From the NCBI RefSeq assembly GCF_000425105.1, contig NZ_AULD01000006.1, positions 124,001-188,000 on the forward strand: a DNA stretch of 64,000 bases, read 5' to 3'. The notes below the pieces were generated by a model. The model did no database searches and was not told the origin of the DNA. It saw only the letters and a list, made by a program, of their open reading frames with translations. A program made the translations under genes and the position numbers. Position 1 is the first letter of the stretch. Each line of letters begins with the position of its first letter. The DNA comes from Agrococcus lahaulensis DSM 17612 (GTDB lineage: Bacteria; Actinomycetota; Actinomycetes; Actinomycetales; Microbacteriaceae). Positions 23,245 to 32,178 of the stretch are shown piece by piece.

Positions 23245-24183
23245 TCAGTAGAGGAGGGCGGTGAGGCGCTTGCGGGCCGCGACCACGCGCGGGTCGTCGA
23301 GGCCGACGATCTCGAAGTGGTCGAGGAGCCGCAGTCGCACGTCCTGCTTCTCGTCGCCCGACAGGGTCGCCATGAGCTCGAGCAGCCGCAGGAACGCATC
23401 CTCGACGTGGCCGCCCGAGAGGTCGAGGTCGGCCGCGAGCATCTGCGCCTCGACGTCGCGCGGATCCGCGGCCGCGGCCGCGCGCACCTCGTCGGCGCTC
23501 TTGCCCTGCAGGCGCGAGAGCAGGCTCACCTGCGCGAGGCCGGCGATCGCCTCCGCGTCGCGCGGGTTCTGCGCGATCGCCTTCTCGAACGCCGCGATCG
23601 CGGCCGGCAGGTCGCCGGTCTCGAGCGCGTCGTACGCCTCCTGGTGCAGCGGCGGCACCGGCTCGAGCGCGGGCTCCGCGGGAGCCTCCTCGCCGTCGCC
23701 GACGGGGACGCGCCCCGTGATGCCCTGCTCCTCGGCGAACGCGAGCACCTGCTCGAGGACGTCCTTCACCTGCTCCTCCGGCAGCGCGCCGGTGAAGAGC
23801 GGCGCCGGCCGGCCCCCGATGACAGCCGCGACCGTCGGGATCGACTGCGCGTTGAACGCCTGCACGAGCTGCGGGTTGGTGTCGGCGTCGACCTTCGCGA
23901 GCACGAGGCGGCCGCCGTGGCCCTCGATGAGGCGCTCGAGCACGGGCGAGAGCTGCTTGCACGGCCCGCACCACTCGGCCCAGATGTCGATGATGACCGG
24001 CACGCGGTTCGAGAGCTCGACGACCTGCGCGAAGTCCGCGTCGGTGACGTCGATGATCGCGCTCGGCACCCCAGCGGGCGCTCCGCCGCTCGCGGGCGCG
24101 GTCACTGGCTGCTCGTGGCGGGCGGCGAGGGCCGACAGGTCGACCGCTCCCCCCATCGACGCTGGCAGTCGAGCCTCCGACAT
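23245..24183 (-). CDS. Thioredoxin-TPR protein, CnoX/YbbN-like
   Basis: This 312-aa protein has a thioredoxin domain (about residues 40-150) with an intact redox motif WCGPC (C72 and C75), and a C-terminal helical region with TPR-like units such as ALETGDLPAAIAAFEKAIAQNP. E. coli CnoX lacks a classical redox pair; the version here keeps CGPC, so oxidoreductase activity is plausible beside the chaperone-like role. The stop-start junction with the upstream large membrane gene is TGATG, implying coupling. Confidence 0.87.
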   Translation of the reverse strand: MSEARLPASMGGAVDLSALAARHEQPVTAPASGGAPAGVPSAIIDVTDADFAQVVELSNRVPVIIDIWAEWCGPCKQLSPVLERLIEGHGGRLVLAKVDADTNPQLVQAFNAQSIPTVAAVIGGRPAPLFTGALPEEQVKDVLEQVLAFAEEQGITGRVPVGDGEEAPAEPALEPVPPLHQEAYDALETGDLPAAIAAFEKAIAQNPRDAEAIAGLAQVSLLSRLQGKSADEVRAAAAADPRDVEAQMLAADLDLSGGHVEDAFLRLLELMATLSGDEKQDVRLRLLDHFEIVGLDDPRVVAARKRLTALLY

Positions 24184-26135
24184 CACTGGACCTCCCTTGC
24201 GCTGACGAGCGACTGGCTGTAGCCGACGACCTGGATCTGCGTGCCCTCCGGCGCATCGGCCGGCGGCACCGAGAAGAGCACCTGGATCTGGTAGGTCGTC
24301 TCGATCCCGGTGTCCGACTGCTGCACGCCGGCGAGGATGCCCGCACCGGCCTGCGCCTCGATCTCGACGCCGCTCTCCCTCGGCGTCGTGCGCTGCGTCT
24401 CGAGGAACGACGTCGCGAGCAGCGCGCCGCCCTCGTTCGTCACGAGCAGCATCGGCGCCTGCTCGTCCTCGGCGACGCTCCACTCGAGGTTCGAGAGCTC
24501 GAACTCCGGCAGCGCGCGCATCGCGTCCTTCGCGGGACGACCGATCTCGGCGCGCAGCGCATCCCCCTCCTCGCGGAACCACGCGTTGTACTGCGACTCC
24601 GCGCCGTTCAGGATGACGTCGGCGTACGCGGCGGTGATCTCGTTCGGCTGGTGCAGCAGCAGCGGGGTGTCGCCCGGCAGGCTCGCGGCACCGATCGTCG
24701 GGCTCGCGACGGCCGGCAGCTGCACGCCCGAGGCGAGCGTCATCATGTAGACGAGCCGGTAGTTCGAGCGCGCGTCGGGCTGCTGGAACATGAGCGCCGA
24801 CTGCGCCTGCGCACCGTCCTGCCAGCCGACGACGGCCATGACCGAGCGCGGCCACACCTCCGTCTGCTGCGGCAGCAGGAGCTCGACGTCGCCGTCGGGA
24901 ATGCCCGGCGCCTCCGCGAGCTCGGCGTTCTGCGAGCGCACCTGGTAGTTCGTCCTGCGGGCCTCGAGCATCGGCCCGGCGAGCCGGCGCTCGGCGATCC
25001 CGGCGTCGAGCGCCGCGTCGGCCTCGGCGACCGTCTCGCGCGTCGACTCGAGCACGCGGTCGAACTGGTTCTCCGTCAGGGCGACGGGCGGGAGCGTCTC
25101 CTCGAGCGTCGAGGGCGTCGGCGCGTCCGTCGGGACAGCCTCCGACTCGCCGCTCGGCCAGTACTGCGGTCCGCAGCCCGTGAGGCCGACGATCGCGACG
25201 ACCGGCAGCGCGACGAGGCCGAAGCGGCCGCGGCGCGAGCGCGTCGCGCGGCGCTCGCGCGTGCCCGACTCGCGCTCGGGGGCGTCGGGGGCGGATGCGG
25301 TCCCGGCCTCGGGCGCGGACGCCGCGGCACCCGGCTCGGCGTCGGGACCAGGCGAGCTCTCCGACGCGGCGTCCTCGCTCGACGGCGTCGAAGCATCCGC
25401 CTCGATCGCGCCGCGCTCCCCACCGGGAGTCGCCGGCGAGATGCGCTTCGCGGGCAGCGGCAGCCCCTCCTGCGCCTCGCGGCGCAGCGCGCGGCGCTCG
25501 GCGCGCGAGAGCTCGCGGTGGCTGCGGCGCTGCGGGCCGCGTCGGCGGCGATGGTGCCGGAGCGCGAGCAGCAGGAACAGCAGCGCGAGCGCGAGGAACA
25601 CGAGTCCGGCGGTGATGAGGGGGCCGAACAGCGGCGTCTTCGCGTCGAACGGCCACGCGACGCCGATCGCGGCGGGAGCGGCCTCCCCGGGCGCGCCCGT
25701 GATGGCGACCGCGTAGCCGACCGGCAGGTCGATCGTGAGCTCGAGCGAGCCCTCGCCCTGCGCCTCCTCGATCCACATGTCGTTGCCGGCGATCGCGGGC
25801 AGCGGCTCCTCGTCGCCGCGCTGCTCGTCGAGCACGAGGGCGTCGGTCTCGTCGACGCTCGCGATCGCGTGCGCGCTCTCGCCGATCCAGCCCTCGACGT
25901 CGTGCGAGCGGCCGACGACCGCGGTGACCGGTCCCTCGCCCTCGACGGTGAGCGTCTGCACGCCGTCGTGCGCGTTCATCGCCTCGCCCGGGATGACGAC
26001 GACCTGCGACTCGGTGGGCTCGGCCACCTGCGCGACGATCGTCTCCGGCGGTGCCCAGATCGTGCGCTGCCCGATGCCGAGGCCGAGCAGCACGAGCGAG
26101 ATCACGAGGCTCACGGCCGCGAGGATGTATCGCAC
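24183..26135 (-). CDS. Large hypothetical membrane protein with internal lipobox-like segment
   Basis: This 650-aa protein is of unknown function. Residues 1-24 form a signal anchor, an extracytoplasmic segment follows, and a second membrane helix spans about residues 168-192. A basic, then Ser/Pro/Ala-rich linker (about 195-300) leads to a third hydrophobic stretch ending in VGLTGCG, where C321 looks like a lipoprotein cysteine. The C-terminal 320 residues are soluble and acidic. The layout resembles a membrane protein fused to a lipoprotein, but the reading frame is uninterrupted. A TACCCT hexamer at 26213-26218 is a candidate -10. It is coupled to the thioredoxin-TPR gene. Confidence 0.7.
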   Translation of the reverse strand: MRYILAAVSLVISLVLLGLGIGQRTIWAPPETIVAQVAEPTESQVVVIPGEAMNAHDGVQTLTVEGEGPVTAVVGRSHDVEGWIGESAHAIASVDETDALVLDEQRGDEEPLPAIAGNDMWIEEAQGEGSLELTIDLPVGYAVAITGAPGEAAPAAIGVAWPFDAKTPLFGPLITAGLVFLALALLFLLLALRHHRRRRGPQRRSHRELSRAERRALRREAQEGLPLPAKRISPATPGGERGAIEADASTPSSEDAASESSPGPDAEPGAAASAPEAGTASAPDAPERESGTRERRATRSRRGRFGLVALPVVAIVGLTGCGPQYWPSGESEAVPTDAPTPSTLEETLPPVALTENQFDRVLESTRETVAEADAALDAGIAERRLAGPMLEARRTNYQVRSQNAELAEAPGIPDGDVELLLPQQTEVWPRSVMAVVGWQDGAQAQSALMFQQPDARSNYRLVYMMTLASGVQLPAVASPTIGAASLPGDTPLLLHQPNEITAAYADVILNGAESQYNAWFREEGDALRAEIGRPAKDAMRALPEFELSNLEWSVAEDEQAPMLLVTNEGGALLATSFLETQRTTPRESGVEIEAQAGAGILAGVQQSDTGIETTYQIQVLFSVPPADAPEGTQIQVVGYSQSLVSAREVQ

Positions 26136-26320
26136 GGGTCAGAGGTCCTTTCACGCTCGCCGCGGGATGCGGCGGGCCGTCCGGCCGGACGACGCAGAGC
26201 GGGCAAGCCTCCAGGGTACCGACGCTCCCTGGGTGCTGCCAAGCCCGCTCCCACGGGTCGCACCCGGGCGGCCGCGCGGCGTGCAGGGAGCGGCCCCGAG
26301 CGTCCGCCTAGGATGCGGTT

Positions 26321-27388
26321 GTGAAGATCCGCAACGCCTTCGTGCTCGGCCTCCTCGGCGGCCTCGGCGTGCTCCTCGCGATCGCCATCGGCGCGGCCGT
26401 GCAGCAGATCGGCACCGTGCTCGTCTGGGCGTTCGCGGGCATATTCCTCGCGCTCGGCGTCGAGCCGGTCATCCAGTTCCTCATCCGCCGCCGCGTGCCG
26501 CGCTGGGCGGCGGTGCTGCTGATCTTCATCGTGATCGTCGCGGCCCTCGTCGGCGCCGGGTGGCTCATCGTGCCGACGATCATCTCGCAGTTCTCCCTGC
26601 TCGTGCAGGCGATCGTCCAGGAGGTCGAGAGCGGCCTGCTCGACAGCGTGCTCGACTGGGTGCGCGACACGTTCCCGGCGTTCGACGTCGACGGCACGCT
26701 CGATCAGCTCGGCGGTGCGCTCACCGACTTCAACACGTGGTCGTCGCTGCCGCCGTGGATGGCCGAGGTGCTCGGCTCGATCGTCGCGAGCGTCGGGCAG
26801 GTCGCGTTCGCGATCGGCGGCGGCCTCATCGTCGTCGTGCTCATGCTCTACTTCACGGGCTCCCTGCCGGCGATCAAGTCGGGCATGTACCGGCTCGTGC
26901 CGGCGTCGTCGCGGCCGAAGTTCATCGAGATCGCCGAGCAGATCATGAAGTCCGTCGGCCGCTTCGTGCTCGGCCAGGGCGCGCTCGGCCTGCTGAACGG
27001 CACGCTCTCGCTCATCGTGCTCTCGATCGTCGGCTCCGAGCTCGCGGGCGTCTACGCCTTCATCGCGCTCATCGCCTCGACCATCCCGCTCGTCGGCACC
27101 ATCACCGCATCCGTCGTCATCTCGTTGCTCGTGCTGCTGCTCGACGGACCGCAGACGGCGCTGCCGGTCGCGATCTGGTACCTCGTCTACATGCAGCTCG
27201 AGGCCTACGTCATCAGCCCGCAGGTGATGAACCGCGCCGTGAAGGTGCCGGGCGTCGTCGTCGTGCTCGCGGCACTCACGGGCGGCACGCTGCTCGGGAT
27301 CCTCGGCGCGCTCGTCGCGATCCCGGTCGCGGCGGCGATCCAGCTGATCCTGAAGGAAGTCGTGATCCCGAAGCAGGACCTCAAGTAG
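26321..27388 (+). CDS. AI-2E family transporter
   Basis: This 355-aa polytopic protein has about eight membrane segments. It shows the family layout: two N-terminal helices, a QFSLLVQAIVQEVESGL amphipathic region, and the C-terminal IPLVGTITASVV and VISPQVMNRAVKVP motifs. Members export AI-2-like signals or act as sodium/proton antiporters, so the substrate is not predictable. The GTG start lies 6 nt after TAGGAT (26309-26314), implying a leaderless mRNA. The stop is separated by 1 bp from the convergent gene. Confidence 0.9.
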   Translation: MKIRNAFVLGLLGGLGVLLAIAIGAAVQQIGTVLVWAFAGIFLALGVEPVIQFLIRRRVPRWAAVLLIFIVIVAALVGAGWLIVPTIISQFSLLVQAIVQEVESGLLDSVLDWVRDTFPAFDVDGTLDQLGGALTDFNTWSSLPPWMAEVLGSIVASVGQVAFAIGGGLIVVVLMLYFTGSLPAIKSGMYRLVPASSRPKFIEIAEQIMKSVGRFVLGQGALGLLNGTLSLIVLSIVGSELAGVYAFIALIASTIPLVGTITASVVISLLVLLLDGPQTALPVAIWYLVYMQLEAYVISPQVMNRAVKVPGVVVVLAALTGGTLLGILGALVAIPVAAAIQLILKEVVIPKQDLK

Positions 27389-27389
27389 C

Positions 27390-27677
27390 TCAGGCGGCGC
27401 GCCAGCAGCCCGTGTGCCAGTGGCGGCGGTCCTCGATCGCCCGCTCGCCGAAGATCGAGTCGGCCCGCCAGACGACGACGTGCGCGGTGCCCGCCGCGAC
27501 CGACTGGCCGCAGCCGGGGCACGAGTAGTCCTTGAGCGCGGCGTGCGCGGCCATCGGCTGCACGTGCCACTCCCCGCCCGCTCGGCGCTCCACGCGCCGC
27601 ACGCCCTGCATGAGCCGCTCGACGTCGAGCGGCACGTGCTCGGCGGTGCGGCGACGGGACGGCCGCCGCGAGGGCAT
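27390..27677 (-). CDS. Small hypothetical protein with a putative zinc site
   Basis: This 95-aa basic protein has a CPGCG knuckle followed some 30 residues later by HWHTGCW, a CxxC...HxxC spacing that could bind zinc. I believe similar short proteins occur throughout Microbacteriaceae as conserved hypotheticals. The start overlaps the stop of the upstream transglycosylase-like gene (TGATG), so the two are probably co-translated. Function unknown. Confidence 0.65.
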   Translation of the reverse strand: MPSRRPSRRRTAEHVPLDVERLMQGVRRVERRAGGEWHVQPMAAHAALKDYSCPGCGQSVAAGTAHVVVWRADSIFGERAIEDRRHWHTGCWRAA

Positions 27678-28339
27678 CAGTACCAGCCGACCCGCTGCGA
27701 GTGGCCCCACGCGGCGCACGGGGTGCCGTAGCGGCCGGAGATGTAGCCGAGGCCCCAGGTGATCTGCGTCACCGGGTTCGTCTGCCAGTCGGCGCCGGCC
27801 GAGGCCATCTTCGAGCCGGGCAGCGACTGCGGGATGCCGTACGCGCCGCTCGAGCGGTTCTGCGCGTAGACGTTCCAGTTCGACTCCTTCTGCCACAGCG
27901 AGTAGAGGCAGGAGTACTGGTCCTCGCCCCAGCCGCGGCTGAGCACCATCTGGCGCGCGATCGCCTGCGCGGAGCCGGGGTCGGGCGCGGCGACCGCCGG
28001 GATCGGCACCGCCGCGCGCGCCGCCGTGCCGCCGCCACCGCCGGCAGCCGGGGCGGCCGCGGCGGGCGCCGGCTCGGGCGTCGGGGTCGGCGTCGGCGTC
28101 GGGGTGTGCACGACGATCGTGTCGCGGACGAGCGACGCGTGCTCGCCGGTGACCTCGCCGAGCTCCTGCCCCGGTCGCGGCTCGCTCAGCAGGGTCGCCG
28201 GCTCGGCGGCGACCTGCGCGCCAGGGCTCGCGGCGACGGAGACGAGCACGAAGCCCGCGGCGGCGACGAGCGAGACGCCCGAGAGCATGCCGCGAGTGCG
28301 CGTCGAGCGCGCGGAAGCGGTGGCAGATCGGGTGAACAC
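27677..28339 (-). CDS. Secreted lytic-transglycosylase-like protein
   Basis: This protein of about 220 aa has an N-terminal signal/anchor segment (SGVSLVAAAGFVLVSVAAS), a Thr-Pro repeat and Gly/Ala-rich linker, and a C-terminal lysozyme-like domain. That domain contains WQKESNWNVYAQNRSSGAYG, where the Glu in KES would be catalytic, and ends with a WGLGYISGRYGTPCAAW segment. It probably cleaves peptidoglycan outside the cell. The GTG at 28339 was chosen because TAACGT lies 8 nt upstream; an in-frame start at 28357 is possible. Confidence 0.85.
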   Translation of the reverse strand: MFTRSATASARSTRTRGMLSGVSLVAAAGFVLVSVAASPGAQVAAEPATLLSEPRPGQELGEVTGEHASLVRDTIVVHTPTPTPTPTPEPAPAAAAPAAGGGGGTAARAAVPIPAVAAPDPGSAQAIARQMVLSRGWGEDQYSCLYSLWQKESNWNVYAQNRSSGAYGIPQSLPGSKMASAGADWQTNPVTQITWGLGYISGRYGTPCAAWGHSQRVGWY

Positions 28340-28387
28340 GAGGATCGACGTTATCACGGAATGGTAACGACGCCGAGGGTGCGAGGG

Positions 28388-28936
28388 TCAGCGCACCGCC
28401 AGCATGAGCCCGACGACCGAGTCGAGCAGCGCATCCACCTCGTCCTCGTCGTAGCCGCCGAACTGGGCGTCGAACTGGGCGGTGCGCACCTCGCGGGCCG
28501 ACATGTCGGGCCCGTCCTCGAGGTAGTCGGCGATGCGGAGCGCGAACGCGTCTACCTCCGCGACCCGGTAGCCGCGCGAGATGCGGCTCACGCGCCGGAA
28601 CCGCTCGCCGTCGGGACGGCGCAGCTGCGCGAGCACCTGCACGGCGCGCTCGCGGATCTGCGCGTACCAGGCCTCCTCGCCGTGCTCGGCGATGCCGCGC
28701 TCGTGCTCGCGCCGCGCGAACGCCTCCTCGAGCCGCTCGAGCGCCGCGTCGACGTGCGCGGGCGAGTAGCCGCCCTTCTGCATCGGGAAGCTCGTGCGCC
28801 GGATGCTCGACGAGTCGATCGCCGTGGCCGCGCGGGCGTCGGTCGCGTAGGCCCGTCGAGCATCCTCGAGGAAGTCCTCGACCTGCTCGATGTCGTAGCC
28901 GGGCTGCGACCGCTTCGCCCTCGGGAACGTGCTCAT
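28388..28936 (-). CDS. DivIVA domain-containing protein
   Basis: This 182-aa protein is built from three or four units that pair an FP or RV-type opening with a GY...VD/FL turn: STFPRAKRSQPGYDIEQVEDFL, TSFPMQKGGYSPAHVDAAL, VSRISRGYRVAEVDAFAL and QFGGYDEDEVDALL. This is the membrane-curvature-sensing DivIVA N-terminal motif, repeated, without the long coiled coil of true DivIVA/Wag31. Start choices are ATG 28936, 28945 or 28948. It lies just downstream of cdsA, so a link to polar membrane or envelope growth is plausible. Confidence 0.82.
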   Translation of the reverse strand: MSTFPRAKRSQPGYDIEQVEDFLEDARRAYATDARAATAIDSSSIRRTSFPMQKGGYSPAHVDAALERLEEAFARREHERGIAEHGEEAWYAQIRERAVQVLAQLRRPDGERFRRVSRISRGYRVAEVDAFALRIADYLEDGPDMSAREVRTAQFDAQFGGYDEDEVDALLDSVVGLMLAVR

Positions 28937-28965
28937 CGTCACCATCATGCCAGGGGCGGCTCGCG

Positions 28966-29895
28966 TCAGGCGTGCACCACCTGGAAGAGCGCCATCATGA
29001 CGACCGCGCTCGGCAGGATCGAGTCGAGCCGATCGAGGAACCCGCCGTGGCCCGGCAGGAACGACCCGATGTCCTTGATGCCGAGGTCGCGCTTGATGAT
29101 CGACTCGGCGAGGTCGCCGACCGTCGCGGTGACGACGAGGAGCGCGGCGAGGATGAGGCCGAACCACCACTCCTGCCCCAGCAGCCACACCGAGAGCGCG
29201 ATGCCCGCGAGGGTCGCGGCGAGCGCCCCGCCTGCGAGGCCCTCCCACGTCTTGCCGGGGCTGATGCGCGGGGCGAGCTTGTGCTTGCCGAGCAGCACGC
29301 CGGCGGCGAGCGCACCCGTGTCGATCACGCTCGTCATCGCGATCATCGCGAGCGTCCACCACTGGCCGCCCTCCTGCGCGGTCAGCAGCACGGCGAAGCT
29401 GCCGAGCACCGCGACGTAGGCGATGCAGAGCGCGCCGCCGGTGACGTCGGCGAAGACGGCGGATGCGCCGGTGCGGGTGCGCACGTCGGCGAGCTCGAGC
29501 ACGCGCACGAGCGCGACGAGCGCGATCGCGCCGAGCGTCGACCACCACAGCCCCGCGGCGCCGAAGTACCACGTGATCGGGACGATCGCGCTGCCGAGCA
29601 GCACGAGCGGGATGCGCGGCACGTCGCGGCCGGCGAACCGCAGGGCGCTCGCCAGCTCGTAGAGCGCGAACCCGACCATGACGGTGCCGAGGAGCATGAA
29701 GAGGGTCTTGACCCACAGCAGGCTCGCGAGCAGCAGGCCGCCGAGCAGGAGGCCGATGCCGATCGCGGCCGCGAGATCGCGACCCGTGCGCTTGTTGACG
29801 CGCGCGCGGGCCGCCTCGATCTGATCCCTGGCCGCGTGGATCTGCGCCTGGATCTGGGCGTCGATCTCGGCAGCGCTGCGATGCTCCTTGCGCAT
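28966..29895 (-). CDS. cdsA: Phosphatidate cytidylyltransferase
   Basis: This 309-aa membrane enzyme makes CDP-diacylglycerol from CTP and phosphatidate. The N-terminal 45 residues are a charged cytoplasmic helix, followed by about eight membrane segments. The C-terminal family signature is intact: GDLAESIIKRDLGIKDIG, then LPGHGGFLDRLDS. It follows frr by 22 bp on the same strand, the usual order (pyrH, frr, cdsA). Confidence 0.96.
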   Translation of the reverse strand: MRKEHRSAAEIDAQIQAQIHAARDQIEAARARVNKRTGRDLAAAIGIGLLLGGLLLASLLWVKTLFMLLGTVMVGFALYELASALRFAGRDVPRIPLVLLGSAIVPITWYFGAAGLWWSTLGAIALVALVRVLELADVRTRTGASAVFADVTGGALCIAYVAVLGSFAVLLTAQEGGQWWTLAMIAMTSVIDTGALAAGVLLGKHKLAPRISPGKTWEGLAGGALAATLAGIALSVWLLGQEWWFGLILAALLVVTATVGDLAESIIKRDLGIKDIGSFLPGHGGFLDRLDSILPSAVVMMALFQVVHA

Positions 29896-29917
29896 CCGTC
29901 GCCTCCCGAGCCCTCGA

Positions 29918-30472
29918 TCAGACCTCGAGGAGCTCGGCCTCCTTCTTCTTGAGCGCCTCGTCGACGCCCTCGATCGCCTGCTTGGTGATCTGCTCGAGCT
30001 CCTTCTCGGCGCGCGCGATCTCGTCGTCGCCGACCTCGCCGGTGAGCTTGTCGAGGTCGGTCATCGCCTGGCGGCGCACGTTGCGGATGGCGACGCGGGC
30101 CTGCTCCGCCTTGTCCTTGACGATCTTCACGTAGTCCTTGCGGCGCTCGGCCGTGAGCTCGGGCATCGTGATGCGCACGATCTGGCCGTCGTTCGAGGGC
30201 GTGACGCCGAGGTGCGGCGCGTTGACGATCGCGCGCTCGATCTCCTTGAGCGCCGACTTGTCGAACGGCGTGATGACGAGCACGCGCGCCTCGGGCTGCT
30301 GGAACGACGCGAGCTGCATGAGCGGCGTCGGCGTGCCGTAGTACTCGACGTTGAGGCGCTGGAACAGCGCCGGGTTGGCGCGGCCGGCGCTCACCGTCTG
30401 GAAGTCGTCCTTCGCGACCTCGATCGACTGCGCCATCTTCTCCTTGGCCGAAGCCAGAACGTCGCTGATCAC
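29918..30472 (-). CDS. frr: Ribosome recycling factor
   Basis: This 184-aa protein has the full RRF layout: a three-helix bundle with [20 protein letters not shown] and VRNVRRQ-type ([14 protein letters not shown]) helices. Together with EF-G it splits post-termination ribosomes. The length is that of the family. It lies between pyrH and cdsA with short gaps, as in most bacteria. Confidence 0.98.
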   Translation of the reverse strand: MISDVLASAKEKMAQSIEVAKDDFQTVSAGRANPALFQRLNVEYYGTPTPLMQLASFQQPEARVLVITPFDKSALKEIERAIVNAPHLGVTPSNDGQIVRITMPELTAERRKDYVKIVKDKAEQARVAIRNVRRQAMTDLDKLTGEVGDDEIARAEKELEQITKQAIEGVDEALKKKEAELLEV

Positions 30473-30517
30473 GTGGTTCCTTCCGTTGCTGTGGATTCTA
30501 GTGCGCGAACCGCGGGA

Positions 30518-31231
30518 TCAGGCGCGCACGAGCGTGCCGACCGGCTCGCCGAGGATCGCCTTCGCGAGCGCGCCGTCGCCGTCCATGCCGAAGACGCGCA
30601 TGGGCATCCGGTTGTCCATGCACAGGCTGAACGCCGTCGAGTCGACGACCTTGAGGCCGCGCACGAGCGCGTCCTGGTAGGTGATCTCGTCGAAGCGGGT
30701 GGCGGTCGCGTCGAGCTTCGGGTCGGCGCTGTAGACGCCGTCGACGCCGTTCTTGGCGACGAGCACCTGGTCGGCGTCGATCTCGAGGGCGCGCTGCGCC
30801 GCGACGGTGTCGGTCGAGAAGTAGGGCAGTCCGGCGCCAGCGCCGAAGATGACGACGCGGCCCTTTTCGAGGTGGCGCTCGGCGCGGCGCGGGATGTACG
30901 GCTCGGCGACCTGGGTCATCTGGATGGCCGACTGCACGCGCGTCTCGGCGCCCGCCTGCTCGAGGAAGTCCTGCAGCGCGAGGGAGTTCATGACCGTGCC
31001 GAGCATGCCCATGTAGTCGGCGCGGCCGCGATCCATGCCGCGCTGGCTGAGCTCGGCCCCCCGGAAGAAGTTGCCGCCGCCGACGACGATCGCGACCTCG
31101 ACGGTCTCGGCCGCCTCGGCGATCTGCTTGGCGATCGAGGCGACGACGTCGGGGTTCACGCCGAGGCTGCCGCCGCCGAACGACTCGCCCGAGAGCTTCA
31201 GGAGGACTCGGCGGCGCGACTGTGCTGGCAT
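30518..31231 (-). CDS. pyrH: UMP kinase
   Basis: This 237-aa amino-acid-kinase-fold enzyme phosphorylates UMP to UDP. Visible motifs are [40 protein letters not shown] and [12 protein letters not shown] hairpin terminator lies between tsf and this gene, so pyrH-frr-cdsA probably uses its own promoter or read-through. A GGAGGA ribosome binding site lies just upstream of the start. Confidence 0.98.
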   Translation of the reverse strand: MPAQSRRRVLLKLSGESFGGGSLGVNPDVVASIAKQIAEAAETVEVAIVVGGGNFFRGAELSQRGMDRGRADYMGMLGTVMNSLALQDFLEQAGAETRVQSAIQMTQVAEPYIPRRAERHLEKGRVVIFGAGAGLPYFSTDTVAAQRALEIDADQVLVAKNGVDGVYSADPKLDATATRFDEITYQDALVRGLKVVDSTAFSLCMDNRMPMRVFGMDGDGALAKAILGEPVGTLVRA

Positions 31232-31294
31232 GGACTCCTCCTGGATCGTGACCCCCGGCGGGCCCTCAGAAGCCTACCGCGAGCGGGAACGCGA

Positions 31295-31320
31295 GAGGGC
31301 CGGGGTCTCCCCCGGCCCTC
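31295..31320 (-). terminator. Hairpin terminator after tsf
   Basis: GAGGGCCGGGG (31295-31305) and CCCCGGCCCTC (31310-31320) form a perfect 11-bp stem with a 4-nt loop, 20 bp past the tsf stop. No U-tract is visible, as is common in high-GC actinobacteria. It would separate rpsB-tsf from pyrH. Confidence 0.82.
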
Positions 31321-31340
31321 CCGTGATGCGTGCGTGCTGC

Positions 31341-32168
31341 TTACGCGCCGACCTTGAAGCGCGCGAAGCCGGTGACCGTGAGGCCGGCGGCCTCGAGGAC
31401 CTTGCCGACGGTCTGCTTGCTGTCGCGGGCGTAGTCCTGGTCGAGCAGGACGATCTGCTTGAAGAAGCCGTTGAGGCGGCCCTCGATGATCTTCGGGAGG
31501 GCGCCCTCGGGCTTGCCCTCGCCGCGGGCGATCTCCGAGACGAGCTCGCGCTCCTTCTCGACCTGCTCGGCCGGCACCTCGTCGCGCGAGACGAAGGTCG
31601 GGTCGAACATCGCGATGTGCTGCGCGACGGCGCGCGCCGTCTCGGCGTCCTCGCCCGAGTAGGCGACCACGACGCCGACCTGCGGGGGCAGGTCCTTCGA
31701 CGTGCGGTGCAGGTAGACGGCGTGCTGGTCGCCCTCGACGCGCGTGACCTTCGTGAGCTCGACCTTCTCGCCGATGGTGGCGGCCTGCTCCTCGATGATC
31801 GACTTGACGGTGCCCGACTCGGCCGGCGCGGCGAGCGCCGACTCGAGGTCGGCAGCGCCCGCGGCGGCGACCGCCGCGACGACGCGCTCCGAGAGCGCGA
31901 TGAACTTCTCGTTCTTCGCGACGAAGTCGGTCTCGCAGCCGAGCGCGATCATCGTGACGGCGCCCTCGCCCTCGGCGACGGCGACGAGGCCCTCGCTCGT
32001 GGAGCGGTCGGCACGCTTCGCGTTGCCCTTCGCGCCCTTGAGGCGGAGGATCTCGGTCGCCTTCTCGACGTCGCCGCCGGCCTCCTCGAGGGCCGCCTTC
32101 GTGTCGCTCATGCCGGTGCCGAGCTGCTCGCGCAGCATCTTGAGGTCGGCGATGCTGATGTTGGCCAT
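31341..32168 (-). CDS. tsf: Translation elongation factor Ts
   Basis: This 275-aa nucleotide exchange factor for EF-Tu has the UBA-like start IADLKMLREQLGTGMSDTKAALEEAGGD, the core motif LGCETDFVAKNEKF, and the C-terminal LLDQDYARDSKQTV. It follows rpsB by 10 bp in the conserved rpsB-tsf operon, with an AGGAG ribosome binding site before the ATG. Confidence 0.98.
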   Translation of the reverse strand: MANISIADLKMLREQLGTGMSDTKAALEEAGGDVEKATEILRLKGAKGNAKRADRSTSEGLVAVAEGEGAVTMIALGCETDFVAKNEKFIALSERVVAAVAAAGAADLESALAAPAESGTVKSIIEEQAATIGEKVELTKVTRVEGDQHAVYLHRTSKDLPPQVGVVVAYSGEDAETARAVAQHIAMFDPTFVSRDEVPAEQVEKERELVSEIARGEGKPEGALPKIIEGRLNGFFKQIVLLDQDYARDSKQTVGKVLEAAGLTVTGFARFKVGA

Positions 32169-32178
32169 GCGCTGCTCC

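Noticed and set aside
26179-26190. GTCCGGCCGGAC palindrome as an operator
   Set aside because: This 12-bp palindrome is likely to occur by chance in GC-rich DNA, and nothing else marks it as a regulatory site.
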